Origin: Diphasiastrum complanatum
Lineage: Eukaryota; Streptophyta; Lycopodiopsida; Lycopodiales; Lycopodiaceae
DNA: 64,000 nt
Assembly: GCA_029204225.1 (NCBI GenBank)
Contig: CM055113.1
Span: 20,917,798 to 20,981,797, forward strand
Reading direction: 5' to 3'
Both the position numbers and the translations under genes were made by a program. Shown one piece after another: positions 47,217-58,189 of the stretch (position 1 is the first letter of the stretch; the number at the start of each line of letters is the position of its first letter). The notes beneath the pieces were generated by a model that was given only the letters and a program-made list of their open reading frames with translations, was not told the origin of the DNA and did not search any database.

Positions 47217-47465
47217 CACTAAACTTGGGTGCGCTAGAGCACTTGTAGTGCTCAAGAAAATTGGCAAAGTCTAATAGGAATGAAATCTACATTATCTCTT
47301 AATGGCACACCACTAGGTAACTCTCGACACCATTCTACAATTGACACATGTGCACAAGCAAAATCTAAAAAATAAACCATTTATGAGAATACTTTTCCTA
47401 GAATTAAATCTCAAGATCATTTCTTGCACTAGTGTATACATATGATAAACTCTATTAGTCTTTCA

Positions 47466-48302
47466 AAATGTGTGAGATAAATTTAAATTTCTTAGTTTGT
47501 GACTCTTGCTCGTGTGTGCAAAATGCCACACATATATCGTCCCTTTGCCACATATGCTCAGATGACACATGTCAAGATTTTATTTATGCGAGGGTTAAAC
47601 CTTGACCCCATGTCATTAAGAGACGTATAACTCAACAAGACGTATTTCAACTCGGCATCTGCCCACTGCCTCGGTTACACATTAGCTTTCTCTTAGCTAT
47701 GGCTATTGTAGCCTATGATTGGTATCCCTACCAACGTGACACACAGTGGCGACAATAGAAGTACTCTAATGTATCTCTTGAGAGCTTGTTGAGCATCCTC
47801 ACTTTGTAATTGTCATCAGAGTGCAAAATAAGAGGGGTTTTTGTTTAACGGGATCTCATGTGAGTCCCGATTTTTGCATAAAGATCCAAGAAATATTGGA
47901 GCTTTCGAGCTCATAACTTTTGGATAAATTGTGGATGTAACCAAATAGATTGTAATCGTTGTACATAAACAAACTTAATTGCTATAAAGCTTGTTGTGCA
48001 TCCTCACTTTGTAATTGTCATCAGAGTGCAAAATAAGAGGGGTTTTTGTTTAACGGGATCTCATGTGAGTCCCGATTTTTGCATAAAAATCCAAGAAATA
48101 TTGGAGCTTTCGAGCTCATAACTTTTGGATAAATTGTGGATGTAACCAAATAGATTGTAATCGTTGTACATAAACAAACTTAATTGCTATAAAGCTTGTT
48201 GTGCATCCTCACTTTGTAATTGTCATCAGAGTGCAAAATACGAGAGAGGTTTTTGTTCAACTGGAATCGCATGTGAGTCACGATTGTTGCATAAAGATCC
48301 AA
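47466..48302. repeat. B block, copy 2, with tandem tail
   Basis: Second B copy. Its last 205 bp are repeated in tandem: GCTTGTTG starts at 47784, 47989 and 48194, so two full 205-bp units and a partial third, the first two almost identical. The third diverges and runs into single-copy sequence at about 48302, about 1 kb upstream of the pseudokinase gene. Confidence 0.9.
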
Positions 48303-49296
48303 CGGCAGTGGGTAGAAAGAAGCAAGAGCTTGCGGCATTCGGGGAGTTTAGATCACCATTGGATCAAGGGGGTCCCTCCAGTGGCATGTGAGTGAGTGTG
48401 GAATCTGGATAGAGATAGGAAAATGTGGTGCTATGCTCCTTGATTGCAGTTGCAAATTTGCAATCCATGAAGCAAGCATCTATATCCTGATGTGATTCCC
48501 TCTTTTCTAGATGACATGAACCCCCTGGGCCTAGGCCCTCCTTGGCGCCCCCCCAACCCCCACCCCTGACAACTTTCTGGTCTATTTCACATGCTAACGT
48601 CTGGCGACGCCTGCTCTGAGCGATGCGCTTTGCTGCTGCTGCTGCTGCTGCTTTTTGCTCCTTTTCTGTTTCTCCTTTGATCGGTAGTCCTGCTATGACA
48701 GCTCTCTTCTCTGAACAGTGAAGCGGAAAGCAGCGTCGTCGGCTTATTCCTCTTCTGTGATTGCAGCAGGCAGCTTCTTCTTACTGGCCTGCTTTCTATC
48801 TGTGTGCGGATTCTCAGATGTCAGTGCCCTTTTTCTATGCAATTCGCTGCAGACTGTGCTCAGCGACTAGTACTTACTTCGAATACATTTTTCTTTGCTT
48901 CTTTTATTCTGCTGTTTTGCGCTCTCACCGCTGTCTCTCTCTCTCTGTCTCTCACTTACTTTCCTCACCAGTCTCAGCTGCAGTGCCGCACATGCCATTT
49001 GAACACGGATCAAACGTATCACAGCTTACACTGAAAAGAATGGTTTCATCCGTGGGAAGTGATTCCGCGTAATGCACTTGCTTTCAAATTTTCCAGCTCA
49101 ACAGCTATGTAGCAATAATGCCAAGCTCCTCTCCATCCTTCCCTTGGCTATTCTGAACTGCATCACTTGCTTTCTTGTCAGTGGGTGAGAACTGTGTATA
49201 TTGACTAAAAGACCGTCTTTTAGGCACTAGGAAAGCAGCTGGCCTAGCATGCAGAATTTGAGACACTAGCATAGGCTTCACACACATTCGTCTCTA
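48303..49296 (+). promoter_or_regulatory. Upstream/5'-leader region of pseudokinase gene
   Basis: This stretch changes character: it is more GC-rich, has a C-run at 48547-48565, a (GCT)n run at about 48631-48652 and CT-rich sequence near 48940-48960, typical of plant promoters and leaders. A 26-codon upstream frame (48992-49072) begins MPFEHG and ends with GCG-TAA. If an intron 49069-49274 (GT...AG) were removed, that frame would join the main ORF and extend the protein N-terminus by 33 residues. Transcript data would decide between a uORF and an extra exon. Confidence 0.45.
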
Positions 49297-51728
49297 ATGG
49301 CACAGGTTGATTTTTGGAGCTGCAAGCATTTGCCTAGCGGCTTGGATGAAAACGTTCTAGATCAAGTGTTTATGATGGATGATAGCGAAGTTCCTCTGGT
49401 TAGTCTGAGCGGGCCGCTATCCCACGCACACCATCAATGCGATGGTGGGAAGAGAGCTAAAGTGAAGGATCTGAAGGGGCTTTTCCAGAGAAGCTGTCGT
49501 AAGGTGGGAAGAAATATTTCTGGCACTGTGGCTGTTCTATCACAGGTGATTGCCACTGAATCCTCATCCAAGCAAGCGTTGAAAGAGGAATGGAGAAAAG
49601 TCGCTTGGAGTCTGGTTATAAAGACGTTAATGCAGCAACACCCAGGAAGCCAACTCCCTGAGAGACTTATTTCCTCTGTCCGCAATCACTTCGACAGTCT
49701 CCCAGCAAGGTAGCAAATCTAAATTAGAACCTTTCTCATTTTGCCAGAAATCTTACCCTGCCTCTGATACTTTTTCAGCTTGAGAGCTTGGCGTATCTTA
49801 CTCTAGCATGCATCTTGCCCAAAAAAATGGATAAAAGTTTTTATTTTGAGATGCTGACGATTGCTGAATTGGTTCTTTTCTTGTGTGTAGCTACGCACGA
49901 GCTGAGTTTAGTAGTGAACAAGTGTTTCTGCACATAAGGCTTTTAGATCAAGCTCGCCTGGAAAGATCAAATTTTGCTGTTTTTGTTCAAGAGCAGCAAT
50001 GTGGCCCCAGCAGGTTCAGTAATGCAAGCCAATCATCATCTAATATGAGTTCTCCATCTAGTTCGGCATCATGGGATGATGAGGGGCAAACTATTGTGGA
50101 AGCTGTGCTTACCTTTGCATGTAGTGCCAGTGTCTCGAAATCTGCAGTAGTCTCTGCATTTAAGCAAGTGGGGATCACGATAAAGCATTTTCAGCTTTTT
50201 GAGCAAAAAGCGCTCTCTTTAGGAATTGTTGCGGTTCAAGGCAGCAGGGAAAATATTCAACACGAACAACTGCAAGGACTTGTCAGAACAGCAGTTCAAA
50301 AATCTAAGTCTGTAAAGCTCAATTTGAGCTTCCGTAGCCGCGAGAAGTCAGGTCATGTTCGAATGGCATATACTGAACGCAAGACTGCAGTGGAGCCCAA
50401 TAAGGAGCCAGATCCAAACAATAGGGATTTGGATGTGGAGATGCACAGATTATCATACAGCAGCACGGTCAATCCTAGCTTTAAACTGACATTTCTAGAC
50501 AATATCCAGGTATTGATAGATGAAAAACAGGGAATCATATCTGGAAGGGAGGAACTTCAACCATGGCTACTTGACATAGCCAAGATAGACGTGGGTGAGC
50601 CGCTGGTTGAGGGATCTGGTAGAGCAACTTACTTTGGCATGTATGATGGATGTAAAGTGACTGTGAAACAATTGAATACCTGCAAAGCCACAAGTAGTGT
50701 TGTCGAAGTTGAGCTGAGAAGAGAAATTCTTGATCTTGATTCTTATCCTCATAAGAACATCCTACCAGTGCTTGGTGTTTTCGTTGATAACCGCAACCGC
50801 ATTTGCGCTGTAAATAAATTCATGGAAGGCCGGTCTCTGAGAGAACTGATACAGAAAAGAAGCGTTGCTCTCCCAAATATGGTTAAATTGGCTGTTGGTA
50901 TTGCAGAGGGAATGCAGTTTCTTCACCATCATGGCATAGTTCATAGGTACATGGCATTCCTCAACTAGCTTTAACGATCTTTGAAATTTGTGCTTCGTGT
51001 GCCTGGATGTTTGCTTTGCATAGCCCTGACAGAAAGTGGATTGTTGTCCCTTTACACCTTTATTTCTCATAGAACTAAATGCTAAAGATGCCGATGTAGT
51101 CAGATCTACTGACCACAAATTTTGTGAGTGCATGCAGGGATCTAAATTCTGAGAATATTTTCATAGATAGTTGCGGATCTGCCATCATCAGTGTTTTGAA
51201 TGTTGCTCAGTTCACGCCAGAGGATGGCAGAATGGAGTACGAAATGGGACATAATCACTCGGTTGCTCCTGAGGTTAGTCTGTTTATTAGTTTTTTTACA
51301 TGCCCGTCAACAGTGTTATTCCAATTGCTCTGTTCTTTGGTTCTTACACTATTAGCATGTATCCCAAATGCACCTTCCTGAGTTTTGCCCTCCAATCTCA
51401 GGTTTTGAGGGCTGCCTCTGGCAGAGTTGCCGTGTCACCGAAAAGCGACGTGTACAGTTTTGGTATTGTCCTTTGGGAGATGCTTACACCGGAAACACCA
51501 TATGCAGGATACTCCCCCGTCCAAGCAGCAGTTGCAGTTACTATGCACGGTTTAAGGCCCACTATTTCTGCAGATTGCTATCCACCACTGAGATACCTCA
51601 TACAGCATTGCTGGGCAAGCAATCCTTCGGACAGACCTACTTTTACTGCAATTCTTGAAATCTTGCACCTGGCTACTAAAGATTTGTTCAGATCTACAAT
51701 GACAAAGGCTGAGGGAGGCCAATCATAG
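49297..51728 (+). CDS. TKL/Raf-like pseudokinase, four exons, 643 aa
   Basis: Exons inferred from frames and GT-AG sites: 49297-49709, 49891-50946, 51138-51273 and 51402-51728, with phases fitting at every join. Residues 1-370 are unrecognised: helix-rich near 50-165, then a Ser-rich linker about 175-200. Kinase fold 372-635: glycine loop EGSGRATYFG (third Gly displaced), beta3 Lys397 in VTVKQL, likely alphaC Glu416, HRD Asp491 and Asn496 in HRDLNSEN, VAPE at 532-535, DVYSFGIVLWEML, and CWASNPSDRPTF. HRDLK has Asn493 for Lys, and DFG is VLN (509-511), so the Mg-binding Asp is gone. Catalysis is unlikely, so a scaffold or allosteric role is inferred. Plant Raf-like/TKL kinases are the closest architecture. 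The four splice joins restore an unbroken kinase fold, so the gene is probably functional rather than a relic. Alternative start: see the upstream region. Confidence 0.85.
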
Positions 51729-52100
51729 TAGAGCATGCATGCATTGTTCGATTGTTTCCATTGTAGTCAATTTGAATAGGCAATCTACTGACTGTAGATG
51801 TGAGCAGATGTTTTTTTTCAAACATTTTGTATCCGGTAGTATTTTCATTAGGACCAGGTAATTCATGTAAATTTTGTTGGTTGGAAGAATGACCTGTAAT
51901 AATGAAGAGGACAGTATTTCCTCATCACATCTGTCTATGTACTGGGATCAGCATAATTTAGATAGAAGCCTGTATTCTGTCTTTGTCATGTTATCTTTCT
52001 ACTAGATAATAAGCACGAAGAGGTCTGAAGAGTCATTTGTTTTCATTGTAAATCATGATGAGTTTTAGCATTAATGGATTCTACCCTTTGCGGTGTACAT
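51729..52100 (+). other. Probable 3' UTR of the pseudokinase gene
   Basis: T-rich sequence follows the TAG. AATAATGAAG at about 51898 and AGATAATAAGC at about 52004 are possible polyadenylation signals of the loose plant type. The end is not determinable. Confidence 0.35.
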
Positions 52101-53270
52101 GGAAAGCTATCTCTCATCACTGTATCTCAGTTGTTTTTGGCCATAAGTTGGTGAGATGTGTAAAGGGACAGCTTTGCTACTGGAAATTCTTCATTAGAGT
52201 TGATTTTTGTTGACATCTGCTTGGTCGACTATAAGAGATAGAAGACCAGTTACAGCCAGCCTTCCTTGACTTCTACACGGATATACTTTTTTATTTATTG
52301 ATTTCTGCTTGCACTGCACATTAGGTCATAAAAGAAGAAGAAAGCATCCCAGTCTGACAAGTAGGCAGGTGGAAAACTCCATATGAAAGTTAATATACAT
52401 ACACTTATCTTCTCCTCACCTGCTCAGTTGTTACTCAAAGAATCTTCTATGTAGCAGCTTTTTAGAGGAACCATTCCTAGCCAGTGAATGTAAAGTTGCT
52501 GAAGTGTGATTGTGATCAGTGGTCTAATTTCTAAGTGTGGAACAATGCTGGTGATTGTTTCAAATGTGGTCGGCAGTCTATTATCTATAATTATTAACTG
52601 GCAGAGCATCAGTTGGTCAATGGGTTTTGGCTTCACAGTATATTATTTTCATATTGATGGGAGAATAGCATGCACGGGTTCGCTAACTATGGTTTACAGA
52701 TAAGTTTGAATTTAATCAAGACAAGAAAGATTCATTTACGCGAAGGAAAGTTCCACAGAGATGATTATCTAGTAAAGACCTTGGGGGATACAAATGTCTG
52801 GGATGATATTGAGATAGTCTTAGACTGAATCATCACATCGTTGAGGCAAGTCGAGTATAATAAAATCATCCAACTGCCAGTTTCCCCCAAGTGTTGTGTT
52901 GGTGAATTCTCTCTCCTCTCCTCTCCTTGAGCTTAAGAATTGACTTCAATCAGCTGCAGAAGGAGACATACGTGTGTTAACAAAACATGCAACTGGGGGG
53001 CATCCCTGCCTTCCACTTCTTTAATGCCAGACTGAGAAGGAAATTAGCAATCACTGTTTAAAGGATGTTTAAAGGATCCTCTGTGAGGTAACGTTTGCTT
53101 TGTTTGAGAAAGCATTTCACTAGTTAAGTCTGAACTTTTTAGAAAGCATTTGCGAAATTTATCACTTCGCTGCTATTGAATTACCATTGTTCTCTATGTA
53201 GCTGTTATGCAATCTGGTTATCCTCCCATCAACTTGGAGTACGAGATCTCTTGACTACCATCTCTTTCCT

Positions 53271-53497
53271 TCCCACATGTGACGAGTTGGTGTATTGTGC
53301 TTGAGTTTGTCTTGCTCACCTAGGTTGGATTCTTTGTGATCCCATGGGTTGATGTAACCAAGAAGCACTCTAGAACCTGTATCTTCCCACATGTGCTGAG
53401 TTGGTGTATTGTGCTTGAGGTTGGCTCGCCCAGCCAGGTTCAATTCTATGTGATCCCATGGGTTGACAATACCAAGGAGCATTCTAGAACCTCTAAT
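53271..53497. repeat. 114-bp tandem repeat, two units
   Basis: TCCCACATGTG starts at 53271 and 53385. Both units contain GAGTTGGTGTATTGTGCTTG, GTGATCCCATGGGTTGA and CATTCTAGAACCT-type blocks, with about 15 percent divergence judged by eye. Confidence 0.85.
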
Positions 53498-55843
53498 GGA
53501 CTCGGGTTTTGTGGATGCAAGAACTTTTTGCTTTTGAAGTATTAGCTTTTCTAACGCGATGCCAGCTGAAAATTTCTATAGAAAACTGCAGATGAAAGAT
53601 TTGCATAGTTAATTCAACACCATTACATGACACCAGAGAAAATGAATCATATTTCTGAAGTTTGGGGAAGAGGGTATGAGAGAGTTTATTTGAAAAAGGA
53701 AAACCTAGCTTGAATTCAAAAAATCAGAGAGTGGAAGCTGTAGCAGAACCCATTTCCCATAGTTGGAAATAATTTACACCGAGACCAATTGTTTGTAGTC
53801 ATACTCCAGATAATACCATTCAACATTTTAGCTGTAATTATCGACCTTGGAGTTCTCTCAGGAGCACTCCAAATTGAAGCTGTTAAATAGTCATTGAGGA
53901 TGAATGCCCATTCCACAATTGTAACAATAAAATAACTTTTACATGGTTACCATGTAAGTGCAATTTAGTGAGGTTCGTACAGTTTTTGTTACACCGAACC
54001 TTCAGAGTATAGAGAACTATGATAGTTGTGGAAGTGTGTGGAAGATAGCAGGTGATTTTATCAATGGTCAAGGGGCATAGAATTAATATTTGGTATTAGG
54101 TATAAACACTACAAAGAATTACAAAAGATTTTGGAAGTGCCTGAATGAGAATTCCTTTCTGCACTAGCAATAGTAGAGAAATGAATTTACATCAGATGAA
54201 AGGAATGATAGCTCACTGATAATAAAGGTTGTATGCTGTGCTTTACGATTAGGAATGGATGCTTACAACTTGTTGTGATTACCGTTGTGTAGTAGCAAGT
54301 TTTGGCTTGCAAAGCTATGATTATTCTTGCAATCAAGCACTGCCTCAAGGAGCAGCAGTGGGCATCTTTACAGGTATTTTTTTCTACCTCTGATTGATAT
54401 ATGGTTGGCGCTGGACAGCGATCCACATGTCGGCAACAAATAGCAGTTGTTATGATTGATGAGTAATCGCTGGTCAGCGCTCCTTCTATAGCGGAATTGG
54501 TCGCAGGCCAGCGCTAGTTCTTACCTAAAACTTTCAATATGCTACTGCGATGAAGCATAGTCTTGCATGCATGCATAACTCCACGCATTTTGCAGTATGG
54601 AATGATAGCAAAAGTGCGATGGACCGCTGTCTTTACTTATTGTTTCCAATGATACCAATGATGATTGCTTATATATGGTTGATTGCCTCTGATAAAAAGT
54701 AGAATGGCTTCTAAAGAAGGTAGCATGAAGAAAGCTTGGCTTGATAGTTTCTTCCTGAGAAGACGTGTGCACAAAATATGATAATCTATATACTGTGGAT
54801 ATTGTGGGGAAGGAAATGCTCTTGAAAAAGTTGAATGATAAGTTAATAATCTGTGGGAAAATGATGGATTAACTATTGGTAAAGACTATGAGGTTGGTAG
54901 AAGTACTCTATGCTTAACACAATACTTTCAATTTAAATCTTCTAGCACATAGGTGATTTGTTAAAACAGCTGAAGATGGATAGTTTGCAAGAGATGACTT
55001 TGTCTATCATTCAGGTATGATGCTATACGAAACTTCACCAATACGGTGGGTAGCCTTACTCATTACTACAAGAAATCTTATCCATGCATGATAATACTGC
55101 AAATGCTTCGCAACTAATAAATTTAAAAAAGTCTGATCTTATGTACGTTAAAATAGACATGAGCTTGTGGTTTTTATTTAATAAAGTCCTCTTGCATCCT
55201 GTGTCCCAGTATTGTATGTAAAGTCACGTACTCATATAGGGCTTGACCATGGTACACTTGAATGGCATGGATTTGCCCAAGTTGTTCAGTGCTTGGATTC
55301 CCTAAAACGGTTACGGGATATCCATGGGGGCTAGCATAGCACGGAGGTGCTCTAGCACCTAGCCCTGTGACCGTAGTCATGTCTCTGTCCATCAGAATAG
55401 TGAAGGATAGTTGCTTACATGTAAAATGTAAATGTGAACCTGATACATTTCTTTTGCTCTTATACTGATCAGTATGGCTTGTGCCTTGATACGGCTTCGT
55501 TAAAAGGCAAAATGTATTGCTTAGTAATGAAGTAAATGATTGGGAAGATTGGACGTACTTTTTATAAATGCAATTTAGCTGATAAAATAGTGAATCTTGT
55601 TTCGGACATTAATAACAACTGATGCTCAACTATGACACATGTCTTCCTCACGCGACTAACTTGTGCGGTTTTGTTGTGTGAAATGGTGGCAAGTAATAGC
55701 TGGGTGTCTTAAGACTTGCTTCGCTTTATGGTACTCTATATTGTTAAACTTTATACAACTGTATTTCTACCTGTTATGCTATAAATTGAAGGGTTCAAAG
55801 GGTTTGGTCTTGACTTGTCAAGAGGGACTATGTGAAATCTTGT

Positions 55844-55845
<2 letters not shown>

Positions 55846-55935
<90 letters not shown>
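55846..55935. repeat. (CT)n microsatellite, 90 bp
   Basis: Uninterrupted CT dinucleotides. The plus-strand frame across it is a Leu-Ser repeat and is not a gene. Confidence 0.98.
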
Positions 55936-55942
<7 letters not shown>

Positions 55943-56379
55943 TTCTCTTCCAAGCCCCAGATCGATTCCAATGATCTGTTGTAAAAATTAAACTTGTAAA
56001 CAGCAGATAATGTTGAATACAATTCTTGAGTGCTGTCTGTTTCCTAGATCAGCACGTTGGCGCGAGAGAGATGTTCTCTTCTCGCGATAGTATGACTAGC
56101 TACTGCTAATCTATAAATTCGCTCTGGAGCTATCTTAGATTGTCTGCCTATATTATGTCCGTGACTGTGTGTGTCTTCATCTACATATTGTGCATCCTTC
56201 GTAGATCTTTTTATGTGATCAATCCAAGGGACTGATTAAGCTAGAAGATCTAATCAAAAGAAATGCATTAGTCTTAACTGAAACTGATTCCAGTTTTCTG
56301 TCATTGTCCTCTATGAATCATCTGCCTTTTGCCCGTTGCGCTTGTGCCTTCATGCTGCAGGCCTTCACTTTTGCTTAAA

Positions 56380-57480
56380 GACCCGTTTTTAAGGGCAGTG
56401 TCACCTTTTGTTTTTGAGGACACCTTTGCTTTTCAAGGGGATAACCACGTCATCCTAAGTATAGTGTTTGAAATGCTCTGGCATATCATGCTGGACTTAA
56501 TTAGATTTCTCTTTTTCAAAAGGATTAGTCTTTGATCTTCGTTTAGCTTTCTTAGCAAGAATCAATCGTGGAGGTAATGACTTTTGAGAAGATGGATTCT
56601 TCTTTGAAGGTGATGACTTCCTGGATGGTGATGTCTTGCGAGGACTCTGACTTGAAGAATCATCCTTGACTTTTCCTTTGCTTTTGTCCAATAAAGGTGG
56701 CACATTCTTCGAATCAACCTTTTGAGGTGGAATTTTCCATTTTAGGACCGTATTATAATGTTGCTTAGCTTGTTTCTTCATCATTGGTCCTGTAATCTTG
56801 TCTTCTTTAATATAACTGTTTTTGGCGGTTTTATTGTTAGTTCATCGAAAATATCACGTACTCTAAATCTGGTAGGATCCATGTGATTTAGAATCTGCTC
56901 ATCAGTAAGTTCTGCATTGTCATCACAAGTCAAGGCATGACTTACATGAATGAGTTCATCTTCAATCGGATCTGATATGGGTTCCGTTGATATTCAAGCT
57001 ACGTTCAGCACGTTCAATGGAAAAGTGATTGGTGTATCCAAAGTTCGATCCAGTAATGAAATCTCGCTCAAGTCGGACTGATTATCCTGTTGACACATAT
57101 AACCTGTTGTACAATCAATTGTTGCAAGAGCTTGATTCCAGTTGACAATATCAGTTTGAGAGTCATAATGTAATCCCCAATTTTTTATTGGTCCGTCACA
57201 GGTATGATCCATTGTTGATGAATCACCATCCTCTTTTTGGACTACTGGTTTGATAGTCCAAGTGATTGGATCAACTTTGACTGCACGTTCATGATTCTCA
57301 AAAGTGATTTTCTCGATACCCCAGTTATGAATTACTTGTGCAACTCGTAACCATGGATGTCCTAATAGGACACGGTACACATTTGGTGCGTCAGGTAAGT
57401 CCATTACTACAAAAATAATGACAAACTGAACTCCAGCATTTTTGACAAATATGTCTTGGACGAATTGTCGTTTGATCATC
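56380..57480 (-). pseudogene. Ty3/gypsy protease end and basic linker
   Basis: The frame 57479-56994 reads FVIIFVVMDLPDAPNVYRVL, LGHPWLRVAQVIHNWGIEKI, FENHERAVKVDPITW and LDTPITFPLNVLNVA, the end of a gypsy protease and the spacer before RT, parallel to 22985-23450. 56784-56497 is Ser/Lys/Pro-rich (SPRKTSPSRKSSPSKKNPSS). The homology fades after HFKHYT-stop-DDVVIPL near 56400, the same place where the other gypsy has ETFKNYTLDDVV. RT is absent. Confidence 0.75.
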
Positions 57481-57987
57481 TAGCTTAATGGCAAAAGCCA
57501 CAGGCCTAATCTTTGTAAGACCCCACTTTGCACATAGCTTTTTTGAAATCAGGTTAGCTCCTGAACCTCCATCTATCACGGCTGCTTCTTTAGAAAATTG
57601 TCTATGTTGTATCGGCGGAGTGATGTTTTTTTGCTCACTTTTCCAAGCCACTCCGACATGGAGTACTTCATTAGATTCTTCAAATCCAGCACAAAAAAGT
57701 GGTTCTTGATGGGCTTCTGAATTGATCTGAGTTAACTTCTGCGCTAATACTTCTTTTGCTTTCAGCACCAACTTCAGAAATTCTCCCAATGTAATATTTA
57801 TCTTACTGGATAGAATATTCATGAGTAACTCTGTTTGCGGCACTTCTGGTTCAGTCATCTTGAAGGGTTTTTCATGATGATGCAACTTAGTATTCATATC
57901 TATTTGTGGATTATTCTGTGGCTGCACAGGTGAAGAATGGACTTCAGTTGCTGCCTTAGCGACTTCAAGCTCCTCTTCTTCTTGCAA
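57391..57987 (-). pseudogene. Ty3/gypsy aspartic protease
   Basis: A 198-codon frame: N-terminal KMTEPEVPQTELLMNILSSK, LGEFLKLVLKAKEVLAQKLT, then VLHVGVAWKSEQKNITPPIQ, FSKEAAVIDGGSGANLISKK, LCAKWGLTKIRPVAFAIKLD. The catalytic motif is VIDGGSGANLIS, with Asp-Gly-Gly where D-T/S-G is usual. The final residues run out of frame near 57450, where the next frame takes over. Confidence 0.8.
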
Positions 57988-58189
57988 ATGTTTAATTCAC
58001 TACCTCATATCCTGATATCTCTTCTTTTTTGCATGGAGATTTGGATAGACTCTAGATGTTGGTATGTCAGTTAATAGTATAGAATTAGCAGGTATTGGGC
58101 TAAAACTTCCTTTTGCTTCTGAGCTCTGGTAACCACCATCAAGGGTATACTTGGTTCAGGTTGAACTGATGGTCTTTACTTGATTGTTA

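Larger units (their letters stand above)
52101..56379. other. Spacer downstream of the gene
   Basis: No gene recognised. It includes a 114-bp tandem repeat (53271-53497), a (CT)n tract (55846-55935) and a short perfect hairpin AGGTGCT-CT-AGCACCT at about 55346. Three GCGCTGG/CAGCGC-type short inverted motifs lie at 54412-54515. The open frames on both strands look like chance. Confidence 0.5.

Noticed and set aside
44360-48302. CRISPR-like or centromeric satellite array
   Set aside because: Units are 200-620 bp, few and diverged, with no short spacer pattern. It is a local segmental tandem repeat.
55663-55974. 103-codon plus-strand frame with a Leu-Ser repeat
   Set aside because: Most of it translates the (CT)n tract, and the flanks have no recognisable features.
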